Positions 6,120-6,631 of a stretch of 6,631 nt of DNA are shown piece by piece. Positions within the stretch are counted from its first letter, which is position 1. Every line of letters begins with the position of its first letter. This DNA comes from Dehalococcoidia bacterium (GTDB lineage Bacteria; Chloroflexota; Dehalococcoidia; JACVQG01; JAHKAY01), in assembly GCA_030740315.1 (NCBI GenBank), contig JASLXN010000008.1:13743-20373 (forward strand), read 5' to 3'. The notes beneath the pieces are model-generated. The model made no database searches. It was not told where the DNA came from and saw only the letters and a list, made by a program, of their open reading frames with translations. A program made the position numbers and the translations under genes.

Positions 6120-6532
6120 TGGGGAAAATAGAGATCTACATCGCCGGGCCCAACGGTGAGGTCGACTGGCTAGAGGCTGGGGCGAAGATATTCCTTCCGC
6201 TGAAGGTAGCCGATACCTCCGCTCCCCAAAAGCAGCGCCCGGTAAGCTCCCACGCCCAGTAGCTGCTCCCTTCCGACACCTAGCCCAGCAGGCCGCTGTC
6301 CGGTGCTAGTAAAACGGCGCTGGCGGCCTGCACCAACAGTGCCTGGCGGGAAATAGGGGCAGACGGCGGCCAGAACGAAGACCCCATCCTGAATGTCCTG
6401 TGGCCCCACCCGATCGCTGATGTCCACCAGTGTAGCCTGATGGTTGATTCCCAGAATGACGCCCTTCACGGAGGCAGTCTACTCACCGGGGCCGAAATCG
6501 GTGGTCAGTGTAATTATGGCGGGCGCTGCCAC
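6120..6532 (-). pseudogene. Decayed SAM hydroxide adenosyltransferase (DUF62 / SAM hydrolase) gene
   Basis: Read leftward from GTG 6532-6530, which follows a GAGGGG run, the frame gives IITLTTDFGPGE, a TAG (6481-6479), then VKGVILGINHQATLVDISD, GPQDIQDGVFVLAAVCPYFPPGTV. This is the start of a DUF62 protein, an enzyme that splits S-adenosylmethionine to adenosine and methionine. At about 6335 the frame changes, and about 17 residues holding the DPGVG motif are missing. Similarity resumes in another frame with VQAASAVLLAPDSGLLG, a second TAG (6282-6280), then WELTGRCFWGAEVSATFSGRNIFAP and a third TAG (6138-6136). The family TFHGRD motif is TFSGRN here, so catalytic positions are lost in two places. 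The C-terminal domain is absent; similarity fades near 6120, before the convergent UbiA fusion. The left boundary is approximate. This is a pseudogene beyond doubt unless the contig end is badly assembled. Confidence 0.85.
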
Positions 6533-6562
6533 CCCCTCAACGTACCCTTCTCTTGCTCCTGG

Positions 6563-6593
6563 ATAAAAGCGAGGGATGCCCCAGCTATGTCAA
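6563..6593 (-). promoter_or_regulatory. Possible relic promoter of the DUF62 pseudogene
   Basis: On the - strand, TTGACA (6593-6588) is a perfect -35 box. TTTTAT (6568-6563), matching the -10 at four of six bases, follows after 19 bp, about 30 bases before the GTG. The spacing is long and the -10 imperfect, so support is modest. Confidence 0.3.
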
Positions 6594-6631
6594 GCGGACG
6601 GAGGTGATGGACAGCAGGACGAAGAGAACCA

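Noticed and set aside
6098..6262. Small + strand frame (TTG start, 54 codons, containing IEIYIAGPNG) after the UbiA gene
   Set aside because: The IYIAGP stretch recalls nucleoside deoxyribosyltransferases, but most of the frame lies opposite the recognisable DUF62 relic on the - strand, so it is a shadow.

Overview
The window looks like bacterial chromosome with a high G+C content and heavy use of the isoleucine codon ATA. The best guess for the source is Chloroflexota, near Dehalococcoidia. This rests on gene order (PIN/TRAM protein, ispD, ispF, cysS) and the look of the proteins, and is inference rather than proof. Homopolymeric C runs in the first 100 bases look like a contig edge or low-quality sequence.

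Layout: bases 1-533 hold no gene I can recognise, only a perfect 10-bp tandem repeat and a small hairpin. A tight + strand cluster follows: a membrane-anchored PIN/TRAM protein (534-1574), ispD (about 1571-2251), ispF (2241-2732) and cysS (2719-3988). Each gene overlaps the next by 4 to 14 bases, so this is almost certainly one translationally coupled operon. IspD and IspF are steps 3 and 5 of the MEP pathway, which makes the C5 units for isoprenoids. A second + strand unit starts after a 75-bp gap that carries a perfect TATAAT only 10 bp before the ATG: a YbjQ-family gene (4064-4504), then a fusion of an FMN-binding split-barrel domain with a UbiA prenyltransferase (4518-6059). The UbiA enzyme would consume the polyprenyl chains built from MEP products, probably for menaquinone-type quinone synthesis. 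On the - strand, converging on it, is a clearly decayed SAM hydroxide adenosyltransferase (DUF62) gene (about 6532 down to 6120).

The most striking property is the number of lesions. ispD has no ATG, GTG or TTG before its CTP-binding loop, only an ATA in an ATAA overlap. cysS has lost about 80-90 bases and changes frame. The ybjQ gene has an in-frame TGA at a position that is normally glycine. The DUF62 gene has several stops, a deletion and no C-terminal part. The PIN/TRAM gene, ispF and the UbiA fusion are intact. Because cysS and ispD are normally essential, sequence or assembly error competes seriously with true gene decay. I found no CRISPR array, RNA gene, insertion sequence or phage gene.
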